In this document: piece after piece, positions 19,757 to 28,915 of the stretch
Position numbering within the stretch: the first letter of the stretch is position 1
How the letters are laid out: each line of letters starts with the position of its first letter
Source: Paenibacillus sabinae T27
GTDB taxonomy: Bacteria; Bacillota; Bacilli; Paenibacillales; Paenibacillaceae
Assembly: GCF_000612505.1 (NCBI RefSeq)
Contig: NZ_CP004078.1
Coordinates: 3,635,252 to 3,699,251 of the forward strand
Direction of reading: 5' to 3'
DNA: 64,000 nt
Notes under the pieces: model-generated
Told to the model about the DNA's origin: nothing
Database searches by the model: none
What the model saw: only the letters and a program-made list of their open reading frames with translations
Translations under genes and position numbers: made by a program

Positions 19757-20482
19757 TTACTGCACATAAGCTTCCATATAGGTTCGTTTGCCCGCCGCAT
19801 CCTTCAGGTAGGGACCGAGTCCGGCAAATTTGGCCTGATTGACATACACCCCGGTCATCCATCTTCCCTCCGTCAACCCGCCATCCCATTGAAGCACAAG
19901 GTCAGGAGCCGCGATCCATTCCTGATAGACGCGGACATTGGTGTCCGTGTAGGCTTTACATGGTTTTGACATTTCCCGGAAACGGGCATCATTAACATAA
20001 GTCGGCACAAAATAGGCTGTAATCGTCTCCAGATCACCGTCATCCAGAAAGGGTTCCCCGCCCAAAAAAGGATGGAGCATCAGCGTTTTTTCAAACAGTC
20101 CCCAGATCACGGCCTGCAGAATCAGGCTCTGTCTTCGGCCATTGTGAAAAGTGTACGTGCGCGGCTGATCCGGCAGTTTCTCCTCACGCGTCGTCTCGCC
20201 TTGCTCCAGACAGTGTCTTTCGCAGCCGATACACTTCCAGCCCGAAGGCCCCTGAATCCATTTCTGAAATACCGTTCCGCCGTCGCCGTTTCCTTTATAC
20301 AGGGAAGAAATAATGCTGTAGGGCACTCCGAAAGCAGCGTTCCACAATGAGGCAGGGAGATGGTTGTGAAGCATGAACAGTGTCTTGTCGTAAATAAGCT
20401 GCACTTTGACGGACGCCGTTTCGAGCTCAGCCACATCCTCTTTTCCGTAACCGACTTCCCGCGAGAACAGAGTGGTCTTCAT
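19757..20482 (-). CDS. Conserved-looking protein of unknown function with CxxCxxxC motif
   Basis: 241 residues from the ATG at 20482 (GGGAGG eight bases upstream; the open frame extends further without a ribosome site). I do not recognise the family. A cysteine cluster, WKCIGCERHC, near residue 85 could bind a metal or an Fe-S cluster. The protein is rich in Trp, Tyr and Phe and has no signal peptide or membrane segment. It lies upstream of ric on the same strand with 110 bp between. A cre-like site overlapping a -10 element at 20617 suggests catabolite repression. A role in redox metabolism is only a guess from the neighbourhood. Confidence 0.65.
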   Translation of the reverse strand: MKTTLFSREVGYGKEDVAELETASVKVQLIYDKTLFMLHNHLPASLWNAAFGVPYSIISSLYKGNGDGGTVFQKWIQGPSGWKCIGCERHCLEQGETTREEKLPDQPRTYTFHNGRRQSLILQAVIWGLFEKTLMLHPFLGGEPFLDDGDLETITAYFVPTYVNDARFREMSKPCKAYTDTNVRVYQEWIAAPDLVLQWDGGLTEGRWMTGVYVNQAKFAGLGPYLKDAAGKRTYMEAYVQ

Positions 20483-20616
20483 CTTGCTCGCCTCCCGATA
20501 TTTCCCGTTATGCGGGGGAATTTGTTTAAGAAATGAATGATCAGGAATGTACAGGGACCCGAAAGAACTGACCATTACGTTACAGTTACTAAAAGGTTAA
20601 CTTGATCCAATATTAT

Positions 20617-20630
20617 AGTAAGCGCTTCCA
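20617..20630. promoter_or_regulatory. Candidate cre site overlapping a -10 element
   Basis: AGTAAGCGCTTCCA matches the cre consensus at 13 of 14 bases. On the minus strand it abuts TATAAT (20613-20618), about 135 bp before the 19757-20482 gene. A second TACTATAATA lies about 40 bp further upstream. Confidence 0.45.
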
Positions 20631-20733
20631 GCATGATAGAGACATTCGTTTTTTCTATTATAGTACGTCTTTGTGGTTGTTGTGCAATTTATTTTCAGGG
20701 GATGAAAATCGCTTTTTTGAACGCTTTGGTCTG

Positions 20734-21336
20734 TCACAAGCTCTCCAATTGATCCGCAAAGCTGTACAAAATATCAGGCACGTAAATGCCTTGTTCAATA
20801 AATGACTTTCCACATTCACTCATGATTGTTCTCATCTCTTCAAAAGACAATGGCATATCGTTCATGAGCCAGTCTATTAAGATCATAAATCCCCCTGCAA
20901 TTTGATACTTTATTGAATATTTTAAATGTAATTCATTTAATTTGTCTGTAGTCGTATGTTCTTTATTATACAGATTTACTAAATATTTTATAAATCCCTC
21001 AAATCGTTCAAATATAAAATAATCAGGTACAGCCTTGATGATTTTTAGTAAAGGTTCACGATGTTTCTTCAAATGCGCAAAAAGGAAATCAGTTAGAACA
21101 TCATTCTGATTAGTGCCCTTCCATTTTTTTATTATGGTTAGGCGCTCTTTAAATAGTTCATCCAAATATTGGATAATGATGTCGTCTTTACTTTTATAAT
21201 TCCTATAGAAGGTCTGTCTGGCGACTCCTGCTTTTTTTGTAATACTGGTAATTTTAATCTGATCGTAGGGTGTAGTCTCCAATAATAACAGCAACGCCTC
21301 AAAAATCCATTCTTTTGTCTGATGCAACACTTTCAC
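20734..21336 (-). CDS. TetR/AcrR-family transcriptional regulator
   Basis: 200 residues. The N-terminal HTH reads IKITSITKKAGVARQTFYRNYKSKDDII (residues ~23-50), and a divergent all-helical ligand domain follows, as in TetR-family proteins with a TetR_C-like C terminus. It is transcribed away from two glycosyltransferase genes. The 115-bp shared region holds a TATAAT for the glycosyltransferase side. By arrangement it probably represses them and may respond to their substrate. Base composition is clearly more AT-rich than the surrounding genes, suggesting the cassette was acquired. Confidence 0.88.
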   Translation of the reverse strand: MKVLHQTKEWIFEALLLLLETTPYDQIKITSITKKAGVARQTFYRNYKSKDDIIIQYLDELFKERLTIIKKWKGTNQNDVLTDFLFAHLKKHREPLLKIIKAVPDYFIFERFEGFIKYLVNLYNKEHTTTDKLNELHLKYSIKYQIAGGFMILIDWLMNDMPLSFEEMRTIMSECGKSFIEQGIYVPDILYSFADQLESL

Positions 21337-21375
21337 CTCTTTTGTCTATTTTCGTCGTTAAAATCTCGATTAAAG

Positions 21376-21404
21376 TAGAACTCTATTTTTACATATACTA
21401 TAAT
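21376..21404 (+). promoter_or_regulatory. Promoter of the glycosyltransferase pair
   Basis: The -10 TATAAT (21399-21404) is exact. With 17-bp spacing the -35 is TAGAAC, which is weak. It lies 47 bp before the first glycosyltransferase start, inside the TetR intergenic region. Confidence 0.5.
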
Positions 21405-21451
21405 TTATTCCATCTCATGGTACAAATCTAATGTAAATGGAGTTGATTAAA

Positions 21452-22663
21452 GTGAAGAAAACTCATATTGCAATGATTAATATTCCTGCTTTCGGCCATG
21501 TTAACCCAACTCTAGCCGTTGTATCAGAGCTCGTTCAAAGAGGCTATAAAGTGACTTATCCGGCAACAGAAAAATTTGTATCGGTTGTTGAGGAAACGGG
21601 GGCTTCGGTTCTTCCCTATCATTCGAGCACAACGGATCTATTAGATCAACTAAGTCATATCAAAGAAATCAATGAAGTCATAAGCAACCATTCAGAAAAT
21701 CTTCCTATGAAATTCATTGAAGAAGCGATATCCACTTATTATCAATTGGAGCAGATGTATGCCGATGATCTTCCGGGTTTAATTCTGTTTGATTTTATGG
21801 CGCTCGGCGGAAAACTGTTCGCGGCAAAGCACGGCATAGATGCGGTACGGCTGTATTCTTCCTATGCGAATAATGAGAATGTATCGACGTTACATGATAT
21901 TTCTGACGAGATTAAGATTGAATTGGCGTCAAAGATTAAGGCTTTTTCGGAGAAGGAAGGGATTACGGGGGTATCCTTTATGGAGTTATTCGCTCCGGAA
22001 AAATTGAATATTACCTTTATGCCCCGGGCTTTTCAGCTTCAAGGCGATTTATTTGACGAACGCTTCCTTTTTGTTGGACCGTCTATTGGCAAGCGCAGCT
22101 ATGAAGAAAGCCTGCCGTTGGGTGAGAACAATGACCGCCCTGTCATGCTCATTTCACTAGGTACGATTTTCAACCCATGGCCGGAATTTTATAAAATGTG
22201 CATCGAAGCTTTTCGCAACTCCGGTTGGCAGGTCGTCATGTCCACTGGAAATAAGATCAGTCCGGAAAGCTTGGGCGACATTCCAGATAACTTTATTGTC
22301 CGCCAGCAGGTCCCGCAGCTTGAAGTTCTCCCTCAAGCCCGGTTGTTTATCACGCATGGAGGCATGAACAGCACGATGGAAGCGTTGAGCTGCGGAGTAC
22401 CCCTGGTTGTCATCCCGCAGATGTTCGAGCAGGAAATCACCGCCCGCCGCGTAACGGAATTGGGACTGGGACAGCATTTTCTGCCGGATGAAGTAACCGC
22501 TCAAGTGTTGCAGAAATCGGTACAAGAAGTTTCAGAGGATGAGCAGTTACAGCAGCGTGTGTATGACATGCAGAAGAACATCCAGGAAGCCGGCGGGGCT
22601 AAAAAAGCCGCTGAAGCCATTGAAAAGCTATTAAGTCTTTCAAATATACAGGCGAGGGTGTGA
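21452..22663 (+). CDS. MGT-family UDP-glycosyltransferase (YjiC/OleD-like), first copy
   Basis: 403 residues from GTG at 21452, chosen because GGAG lies nine bases upstream; the ATG at 21437 has no ribosome site. It is a GT-B fold enzyme. The N-terminal acceptor lobe begins IAMINIPAFGHVNPTLAVV. The donor signature is VRQQVPQLEVLPQARLFITHGGMNSTMEALSCGVPLVVIPQ, with the HGGMNS loop and a downstream EQ. The family moves sugar from UDP-glucose to macrolides, flavonoids or other small acceptors. It forms a pair with the next gene (4-bp gap), under the divergent TetR regulator. The likely role is inactivation of a toxic compound; no substrate can be named. Confidence 0.9.
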   Translation: MKKTHIAMINIPAFGHVNPTLAVVSELVQRGYKVTYPATEKFVSVVEETGASVLPYHSSTTDLLDQLSHIKEINEVISNHSENLPMKFIEEAISTYYQLEQMYADDLPGLILFDFMALGGKLFAAKHGIDAVRLYSSYANNENVSTLHDISDEIKIELASKIKAFSEKEGITGVSFMELFAPEKLNITFMPRAFQLQGDLFDERFLFVGPSIGKRSYEESLPLGENNDRPVMLISLGTIFNPWPEFYKMCIEAFRNSGWQVVMSTGNKISPESLGDIPDNFIVRQQVPQLEVLPQARLFITHGGMNSTMEALSCGVPLVVIPQMFEQEITARRVTELGLGQHFLPDEVTAQVLQKSVQEVSEDEQLQQRVYDMQKNIQEAGGAKKAAEAIEKLLSLSNIQARV

Positions 22664-22667
22664 AGAG

Positions 22668-23882
22668 ATGTCAAAGGCGCTTTTTTTAAGTATTCCGGCT
22701 CATGGTCATGTTAACCCGACACTCGGACTCGTAAATGAATTAATCAATCAAGGTGAGGAAGTCACTTATTTTTGTACAGAAGAATTTAAAGAAAAAATCG
22801 AAAAGACCGGTGCTGAATTTAAGAGCTATCGAGTAGACACGATCCTTGGTAACCGAAAAGATAATACACCGCAAAACATGGGAATCGAGCGTTTACTTAA
22901 CAATATTAATGAAGCGCTCAAGTCAAGCGATAAAATAATTGAAGATGTCTTAGATCAAATTAAGGATAAACATTTTGATTATATCCTGTATACGGCGATG
23001 TATCCGTTTGGAAATGTCTTTGCTCAAATCTTGAAAATCCCTTCGGTTTCATCTTTTGCCGTATTTGCTACGCCGCAGGAACTTAAAGCTGGGCACAAAG
23101 AATTAATGAATGAAGAGTTAATGAACAACCATCCCGTTATGGATACCTTCAAAAAAGTTTCAAAACAATTGAAAGATGTCTATAAGGTGGAGATGCCGGA
23201 TAACCCGATGAGTTTATTTTTTAATAAGGGCGATATCAATATTGCCTATACATCCAAATATTTTGTCTCCCACCCGGAGTATTATGACGACAGCTTTAAA
23301 TTTATCGGACCGCCAATCTACGACCGGCAAGAGAATTTGGATTTTCCGTTTGAACAATTAAAGGGTAAAAAAGTTATCTATATCTCATTGGGCACGGTAT
23401 TTAACAGAGACATCAAGCTGTATGAACTTTTCCTTAAAACGTTTGCCGACACGGATGCTGTTGTGGTCATGACGGCATACAATGTAGATTTATCTGAATT
23501 TGCAATACCCGATCATTTCATCGTAAGAAATTTTGTGCCTCAATCGGAGATTTTAAAGGTTACCGATGTGGCGATCACACATGCAGGCATGAACAGTACC
23601 AGTGACTTACTATATAATGAAGTGCCTTTTGTAGCATTACCTATAGGAGCAGACCAGCCTTATATGGCAGGAAGATCCGCAGAGCTCGGGGCGGCCATTT
23701 CCCTTGACAAGGACACAATTACTCCTGAACTATTAAGAGATTCTGTGGAAAAGGTGTTAGACGATCCAAGCTATGCTGAGAATATTAAGAAGATCAGCGA
23801 TTCTTTTAAACAGGCGGGCGGTTATAAAAAAGCGGTTGAAGAGATATTCAAATTAAAAAGCGAAAAAGGTATTCTCGTTTAA
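22668..23882 (+). CDS. MGT-family UDP-glycosyltransferase, second copy
   Basis: 404 residues. It has the same GT-B architecture and length as the preceding enzyme: ALFLSIPAHGHVNPTLGLV at the start and VRNFVPQSEILKVTDVAITHAGMNSTSDLLYNEVPFVALPIGADQ as the donor loop. HAGMNS replaces HGGMNS. The two are clearly diverged paralogues rather than a recent duplication. Start ATG at 22668 overlaps the ribosome site region at the end of the first gene, so the pair is one operon. The gene is very AT-rich compared with the window. A hairpin terminator follows at 23911. Confidence 0.9.
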   Translation: MSKALFLSIPAHGHVNPTLGLVNELINQGEEVTYFCTEEFKEKIEKTGAEFKSYRVDTILGNRKDNTPQNMGIERLLNNINEALKSSDKIIEDVLDQIKDKHFDYILYTAMYPFGNVFAQILKIPSVSSFAVFATPQELKAGHKELMNEELMNNHPVMDTFKKVSKQLKDVYKVEMPDNPMSLFFNKGDINIAYTSKYFVSHPEYYDDSFKFIGPPIYDRQENLDFPFEQLKGKKVIYISLGTVFNRDIKLYELFLKTFADTDAVVVMTAYNVDLSEFAIPDHFIVRNFVPQSEILKVTDVAITHAGMNSTSDLLYNEVPFVALPIGADQPYMAGRSAELGAAISLDKDTITPELLRDSVEKVLDDPSYAENIKKISDSFKQAGGYKKAVEEIFKLKSEKGILV

Positions 23883-23908
23883 ATTGCAAAATCTTATATA
23901 GGAAAAAA

Positions 23909-23943
23909 GAAAACTGGCGTCGAAAGATTCGACGTCAGTTTTC
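23909..23943 (+). terminator. Terminator after the glycosyltransferase operon
   Basis: AAACTGGCGTCGAAAGATTCGACGTCAGTTTT forms a stem of about 12 bp with U-runs on both strands, so it can serve the converging hxlR-type gene as well. Confidence 0.85.
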
Positions 23944-23964
23944 TGCTTGCTGCTATCCCCAGCT

Positions 23965-24282
23965 TTACTTCACCCAATTTTCCGCCCAGTGCTGAATCTG
24001 CTGCATGACAGGCTGCAGGGCGCGGCCTTTTTCCGTCAGCTCGTATTCGATCCGTACCGGCGTCTCGGGGTAGACATTGCGCACCAGAATGCCTTCGCCC
24101 TCCAGATCCTTCATCCGTTCCGACAGCATTTTATCGCTCATCAAAGGAATAAGGCTCGATATATCTTTGAACCGCTTCGGTCCGCTCATCAAAGTCTGGA
24201 TTATCAGGCCGTTCCACCGTTTGCCCAAAAAAGAAAAGGCCGTTTCAAACCGGGGGCACATCGTCAAATGATGTTCTTCCAT
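23965..24282 (-). CDS. HxlR-family winged-helix regulator
   Basis: 105 residues from the ATG at 24282 (GAGGTG seven bases upstream). It begins with the HxlR-type CPRFETAFSFLGKRWNGLIIQTLMSGPKRF. The winged helix has FKDISSLIPLMSDKMLSERMKDLEGEGIL and ends with EYELTEKGRAL. The conserved N-terminal cysteine (Cys9) is the residue that in some relatives senses thiol-reactive or redox stress. The target is unknown; no divergent gene adjoins it closely. It converges on the glycosyltransferase operon. Confidence 0.9.
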   Translation of the reverse strand: MEEHHLTMCPRFETAFSFLGKRWNGLIIQTLMSGPKRFKDISSLIPLMSDKMLSERMKDLEGEGILVRNVYPETPVRIEYELTEKGRALQPVMQQIQHWAENWVK

Positions 24283-24377
24283 TGTTATCACCTCTCGCTA
24301 ATGGAAACTTACGTTAAGTTAGTATATATAATTTTAACACATTTTGTCCTTACTGAACACGGTTTGTCAAAAAAAGT

Positions 24378-24692
24378 TTATTTTTCGGCATTCCCTCTTG
24401 CCGCAATCGCCTCGGTAATGACAAAGGCCAGATCGTCGTTACCGTACAGCGAAAGTACGCCAAGCACCGTATCATCCGAGATAAAACCGGACTCGTCCAC
24501 GGGGACGGTCAGCGCAATCGCTCTCGCAAGCTGTTCATTGCCCTGCTGCTGCGGATACGCCTGCAAATAGAGGGCTTCGGGGTCAAGGCCGTTATTGACG
24601 CACCACTGGGCGAATACGAGAATCATCATCTCTTCGTCGCGCTTATAGCTATCTACAATGCGGTCTTCCACCGACTTGCGGTATTCATCCAT
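24378..24692 (-). CDS. Small protein of unknown function
   Basis: 104 residues from the ATG at 24692, with GGGGGAG upstream. It is acidic, mainly helical in appearance and soluble (MDEYRKSVEDRIVDSYKRDE; FAQWCVNNGLDPEALYLQAYP). I do not recognise a domain. It starts 20 bp after the stop codon of the oxidoreductase and its ribosome site overlaps that end, so the two are probably one operon. Confidence 0.65.
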   Translation of the reverse strand: MDEYRKSVEDRIVDSYKRDEEMMILVFAQWCVNNGLDPEALYLQAYPQQQGNEQLARAIALTVPVDESGFISDDTVLGVLSLYGNDDLAFVITEAIAARGNAEK

Positions 24693-24711
24693 TCTCACTC
24701 CCCCTCTCCTG

Positions 24712-25656
24712 TTAGTCTGTTCCATCCGCAAGCTGCGCCGCCAGCCTGTGTACCGGGAGTACGGACAATGCGGATATGCCGCATTCGGCCGGTTTATGAA
24801 TATGATCGAGAAAATGGTCAACGACGCCGCTAAAGCCTCTGCGCTCTAGAATTGTGTCCCAGCTTCCGAAGCCGCGTACCGATGGCACCCCATTCCGGTC
24901 ATAAAAAACGGCGCGCTCCATGTCCGCGATCTCCGCCGATCTTCCATGTCCGTGCAGCTCCAGCTTCTCCAGATCGGCGCCGGCGTCCCGCACCATACTG
25001 TACATGCCGGAAGCTCCGCCGTTCCAGCCGAGCATGCCCGAAGCCTGTACCAGCCGGCCTTCAAGATCGCTGTGCAGAGAGCCGCGCAGCAGCTCATAAT
25101 CGTTCCCGCACAGCCACAGGAGCAGATCGAGCATGTGGATCAGGTCGTCATGAACGGTTTCCCGGCTGGTCAGCTTCTGCCGCTTCGTCCGGTGCTTGAC
25201 CGCGCTGCAGTGGATGACGCCTCCGGCTTCATCCAGCCACGACTTGGCCTCGGCATAAAGCGGTGCAAAGCGGCGATTGAAGCCGACGCCAAGCAGTAGT
25301 CCTTTGCTCTCGGCCAGCTCGGCCATCCGGACCGACTCCTCCAGACGATAGGACAGCGGCTTGTCGACATAGACCGCGAGTCCCCGCTCAAGACATTTCG
25401 TTACGATTTCATAATGGCTCGGGGTGGGGGCGTGTACAAATACCGCGTCCAGATCCCAGCTAAGCAGCTCATCCAGGCTGCATGTGCCCCGAGGCAGCCG
25501 GTAGGCGCTTACCGTGCTCTCCACTGTGGAGACCGAAGAGCTGAGAATCCCGGCGATCCGTACTCGCGTCGATTGCGAAAGCAGGGGCAAGTATACCTTG
25601 CGGGCGATATTGCCGATTCCAATCATGGCTATGTTTATTTCTGCGGTTTCCTTCAA
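24712..25656 (-). CDS. Gfo/Idh/MocA-family oxidoreductase
   Basis: 314 residues from TTG at 25656, which has GGGAGG eight bases upstream; the open frame extends 31 codons further without a ribosome site. The N-terminal Rossmann fold reads INIAMIGIGNIARKVYLPLL. The family motif VYVDKPLSYRLEES (EKP-like, with Lys) and FNRRFAPLY follow. These NAD(P)-dependent enzymes oxidise or reduce sugars, inositols or related compounds. The substrate is not predictable. A small unknown gene follows in the operon. Confidence 0.85.
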   Translation of the reverse strand: MKETAEINIAMIGIGNIARKVYLPLLSQSTRVRIAGILSSSVSTVESTVSAYRLPRGTCSLDELLSWDLDAVFVHAPTPSHYEIVTKCLERGLAVYVDKPLSYRLEESVRMAELAESKGLLLGVGFNRRFAPLYAEAKSWLDEAGGVIHCSAVKHRTKRQKLTSRETVHDDLIHMLDLLLWLCGNDYELLRGSLHSDLEGRLVQASGMLGWNGGASGMYSMVRDAGADLEKLELHGHGRSAEIADMERAVFYDRNGVPSVRGFGSWDTILERRGFSGVVDHFLDHIHKPAECGISALSVLPVHRLAAQLADGTD

Positions 25657-25800
25657 TATTCTGCCCTCCCAATAGATGATGCCGCTTGATCTCATTATGC
25701 TATTATACCCTGCGGAAAGGATTCGACAAATGAGCTTTCTTCTATTCATCGATTTTTTTCAGTATGATGGGTGAAGATGAAAGAGAAAGGACATATTAAG

Positions 25801-26430
25801 ATGAGAAAATGGACAGTGGCGCTGCTCTATGTTTCGGGGATGGCCACCGCGTTTATCTACAGATATACCATTCTGGATTGGCTCGGAAAAGACGACCACG
25901 CGCTTCTCTCCTTTCTTGCCGCGACGGTGCTGGCCTTATTTCCGGCAATTCCGTACAAAGCCGTGATCGGACTGTTCGGCTATGTCTACGGTAGCCTGGC
26001 CGGCGGAGCGATGTGCTGGCTGGCGACAACGGCGGCAGCGGCGCTGATGTTCGGCGGCGTCAAATGGCTGTTCCGGGAGCGAACCCGCCGCTACTTGGCT
26101 TCCATTCCGGCGCTTGATAAATTTACGGCAGCCGTTCAGCAGCGGCCCTTCGCTTCCGTCGCGGCGGCCCGCCTGCTGCCGATCGTTCCGCAGGCGGCGG
26201 TCAACGCCTATGCCGGAGCGGCGGGGCTGCCCTTCCGGAGCTTTATCCTGGCGACGGCCCTTGGAAAAATTCCGGGGATTGCCCTGTTCGCCTTCCTCGG
26301 CGGACAAGCCAGGCAGCATCCCGGAACCGCTGCACTGGCCGCGGCGCTGTACATTGCGGCGCTGCTGACTTTTTGGGCCGTGCTAAGGCCCGGAAAGCCC
26401 CGAAGCAAGGGACAAGGGGGACAGGCCTAA
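25801..26430 (+). CDS. TVP38/TMEM64 (VTT-domain) family membrane protein
   Basis: 209 residues from the ATG at 25801 (AAAGGA nine bases upstream; a GTG at 25771 is in frame). It has about five hydrophobic helices. The VTT/SNARE-assoc core is visible in ALFPAIPYKAVIGLFGYVYGSLAGGAMCWLATTAAA and RLLPIVPQAAVNAYAGAAGLPFRSFILATALGKIPGIALFAFLG. Related DedA and TMEM41 proteins act as lipid scramblases or flippases; the role here is unknown. It is a single gene. Confidence 0.85.
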   Translation: MRKWTVALLYVSGMATAFIYRYTILDWLGKDDHALLSFLAATVLALFPAIPYKAVIGLFGYVYGSLAGGAMCWLATTAAAALMFGGVKWLFRERTRRYLASIPALDKFTAAVQQRPFASVAAARLLPIVPQAAVNAYAGAAGLPFRSFILATALGKIPGIALFAFLGGQARQHPGTAALAAALYIAALLTFWAVLRPGKPRSKGQGGQA

Positions 26431-26541
26431 AAGGCTTGTCCGTGTAAGCCGCCTGCCCCGGGTACACTGGCATTCGTCATTTTCATCGTTTATAATTAAA
26501 TTGCAAGCTATTTAATTGCTTATACGAGTGGAGGGACAATC

Positions 26542-27522
26542 ATGAGTGACATACAGACTAACCCTACAGGTAACCGGACGGAAAAAGCGACTTTTGCAGG
26601 CGGCTGCTTCTGGTGCATGGTCTCCCCGTTCGAGGAGCTGCCCGGCATTATCGATGTCGTCTCCGGCTATACCGGCGGCCATACCGTCAATCCGACCTAT
26701 GAAGAAGTATGCTCCGAAACGACAGGACATGCCGAAGCGGTGCAAATCACGTTTGATCCTTCAATTTTTCCATACAGCAAGCTGCTTGAGCTGTTCTGGC
26801 AGCAGATCGATCCGACGGATGCAGGCGGGCAGTTTCACGACCGCGGCTCCTCCTACCGGACGGCGATTTTCTATCACAACGAGGAGCAGCGTAAGGAGGC
26901 CGAGGCATCCAAGCTTGCAATCCAGCAAAGCGGCCGCTTCTCCGGACCAGTTGTAACGCCAATTGAGCCGGCGGGCGTCTTTTACCCGGCGGAGGAATAC
27001 CATCAGGGCTACCACCGGAAAAATCCGGGACATTACAAGCGCTACCGCAAGGCCTCGGGCCGGGAAGCTTATATCGAACGCCACTGGTCGCATAAAGAAG
27101 ACAAGCAAAGCCTGAAGGAGCGGCTCACCCCGCTGCAGTATGAAGTTACACAAAACAGTGCCACAGAACGTCCCTTTCAGAATGAATTCTGGGATCATCA
27201 CGGGGATGGTCTTTATGTGGACATCGTGTCCGGAGAGCCGCTCTTCAGTTCAAGGGACAAATATGACTCCGGCTGCGGCTGGCCGAGCTTCACCCGGCCC
27301 CTCCGCGACTACACGGTGAAGGAGAAAACCGATCTCAGCCATCTGATGATCCGCACGGAAGTGCGAAGCCGGGAAGCCGACTCACATCTCGGTCATGTCT
27401 TCAACGACGGGCCGGGGCCCAGCGGCTTGCGGTACTGTATCAACTCCGCCGCACTGCGTTTCGTCCCTAAGGAAGACCTGGAAAAAGAAGGATACAGCGA
27501 ATACCGGGTATTGTTTGAATAA
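26542..27522 (+). CDS. msrAB: MsrAB, fused peptide methionine sulfoxide reductase
   Basis: 326 residues. An MsrA domain (1-~165) has the catalytic Cys22 in GGCFWCM. An MsrB domain (~190-320) has [13 protein letters not shown] and the catalytic Cys299 in [11 protein letters not shown]. The domain order A-B is as in Streptococcus and Bacillus fusions. Together they reduce the S and R epimers of methionine sulfoxide in oxidised proteins, with thioredoxin as reductant. There is no signal peptide, so it acts in the cytoplasm. It is followed by a strong hairpin terminator. Confidence 0.97.
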   Translation: MSDIQTNPTGNRTEKATFAGGCFWCMVSPFEELPGIIDVVSGYTGGHTVNPTYEEVCSETTGHAEAVQITFDPSIFPYSKLLELFWQQIDPTDAGGQFHDRGSSYRTAIFYHNEEQRKEAEASKLAIQQSGRFSGPVVTPIEPAGVFYPAEEYHQGYHRKNPGHYKRYRKASGREAYIERHWSHKEDKQSLKERLTPLQYEVTQNSATERPFQNEFWDHHGDGLYVDIVSGEPLFSSRDKYDSGCGWPSFTRPLRDYTVKEKTDLSHLMIRTEVRSREADSHLGHVFNDGPGPSGLRYCINSAALRFVPKEDLEKEGYSEYRVLFE

Positions 27523-27527
27523 CTATT

Positions 27528-27571
27528 AAAAATCCTCCAAACCGCGCTTCTGCCGGTCTGGAGGATTTTTG
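27528..27571 (+). terminator. Bidirectional terminator between msrAB and the DUF4349 gene
   Basis: AAAATCCTCCA and TGGAGGATTTTT form the outer stem with an inner ACCG/CGGT pairing. U-runs occur on both strands and the two genes converge here. Confidence 0.88.
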
Positions 27572-27574
27572 GCG

Positions 27575-28720
27575 TTATTGGCGGTCCATCGAATCTGGCG
27601 GCTGTGCCTCATCACCGGACTTTTCTTCACGGTTTCCCGGATCAGATCCGGCTGCATCGGAGGCTGCCCGTTCCTCCTCCCTCTGCCGGTTCGCTTCCCC
27701 GATTAGCAGCGAAGCCTTATCGCGGCGGTTCCTTCTGGATCGTCCAAGCCATAACAGCACAGCCGCAATGAATGCGGCGCCGATCAGCAGCGGAAGCGCT
27801 CCGGCCAGGAAGATAAAGAGCCACTGGAATGCCGTGGACATGGCATTCAGTGTTCCGCGCAGCGCGTCCGCCGCTTTGCCAAACAGCGACCGGCGTTCTT
27901 CCAAGCGCTGATTGGCGGAGCTCTCATCCGTCTGGTACACTCGAAGCTCCACTGTAGAGTACAGCACGTTCTGGTCGATGTAGCGCATTCTGCCCTTGAT
28001 CTGCTCGATGCTCTCCTGAATCTGTCCAAGCTCATTGGCGAAAGCCACCAGGTCGGAGGCTTTGGCAGCCTTTTTCATAAACTCGGTGTATTGGGCTTCC
28101 AGCATTTGTTTCGCCTTAAGACGCGCTTCAAGATCAACATACTCTTCCGTAACGTCTTGGCCCTCAATGCTGCGCTGAAGCGACACATGCTTGATTTTCT
28201 CCAGATTGTCCATGAAGGAGGAGAACCCGGAAGCCGGCACCTTCACGACAAAAGTGCCGCCATGCTCGGAATCGGACACGGTCTCGTTGAATCCGATAAT
28301 ATAGCCCCGGGAGAGATTGACCCAATTGCGCACCTCGGTCTGTGCTTTCTCATAATTTTCGACTTCCATGTTGAGATTGGCGTGGTAGATCAGCTTTTTG
28401 TTAAGACCGTCCGCTACATCACCTGATGTGAATCCTCCGGGAGAGGCATTGCCGGTACGGTTCGCGGAATCGGTACTTGTCTGATTTCCGAATTTCATTC
28501 CTTTCACTTGCGCGCCGGCGGGTGATCCTCCGTTACCGGCCGCGATCGGAGCTTCTGCACTCGAAGAATTGGACTCGGCTGCTGTGCTGTCCATGCTTTC
28601 GGAATGTAAGGACTGTTTATCCTGATCGGCATGATCAGCGCTTCTTCCCGAACTGCAGCCAATCAGCGTACCGGTCAGCAGCAGCAATGTTACAATGGTA
28701 AGCAATCCCCGCTTTATCAT
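27575..28720 (-). CDS. DUF4349-domain lipoprotein
   Basis: 381 residues. The signal peptide has a lipobox (GTLIGC), then a Ser/Ala/Gly-rich linker to about residue 105. The DUF4349 domain comes next (KLIYHANLNMEVENYEKAQTEVRNWV, GYIIGFNETVSD, FVVKVPASGFSSFMDNLEKI, SIEGQDVTEEYVDLEARLKA). It includes a coiled-coil ESIEQIKGRMRYIDQ. One membrane helix at about 295-325 (LFIFLAGALPLLIGAAFIAAVLLWL) and a charged cytoplasmic tail end the protein. The protein sits on the outer face of the membrane. Function is unknown. Confidence 0.88.
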   Translation of the reverse strand: MIKRGLLTIVTLLLLTGTLIGCSSGRSADHADQDKQSLHSESMDSTAAESNSSSAEAPIAAGNGGSPAGAQVKGMKFGNQTSTDSANRTGNASPGGFTSGDVADGLNKKLIYHANLNMEVENYEKAQTEVRNWVNLSRGYIIGFNETVSDSEHGGTFVVKVPASGFSSFMDNLEKIKHVSLQRSIEGQDVTEEYVDLEARLKAKQMLEAQYTEFMKKAAKASDLVAFANELGQIQESIEQIKGRMRYIDQNVLYSTVELRVYQTDESSANQRLEERRSLFGKAADALRGTLNAMSTAFQWLFIFLAGALPLLIGAAFIAAVLLWLGRSRRNRRDKASLLIGEANRQREEERAASDAAGSDPGNREEKSGDEAQPPDSMDRQ

Positions 28721-28915
28721 GACTCCCTCCTTTTTTTCTGTTCGTCCTTGGCGTTTGATTCCTAGACGATTCCATCCTCTGGAAGGTTGCAGGGGGCGGT
28801 ATTTTTTCGGCTGAGGAAGTTTTTCTAAAATTTTAAGTATTTTTGTTGCAATCCGGGAATGTGCGGGTATCTAACCAATAAGAACTCTTATTTTCATACA
28901 GGGAGGTAAATGCTC

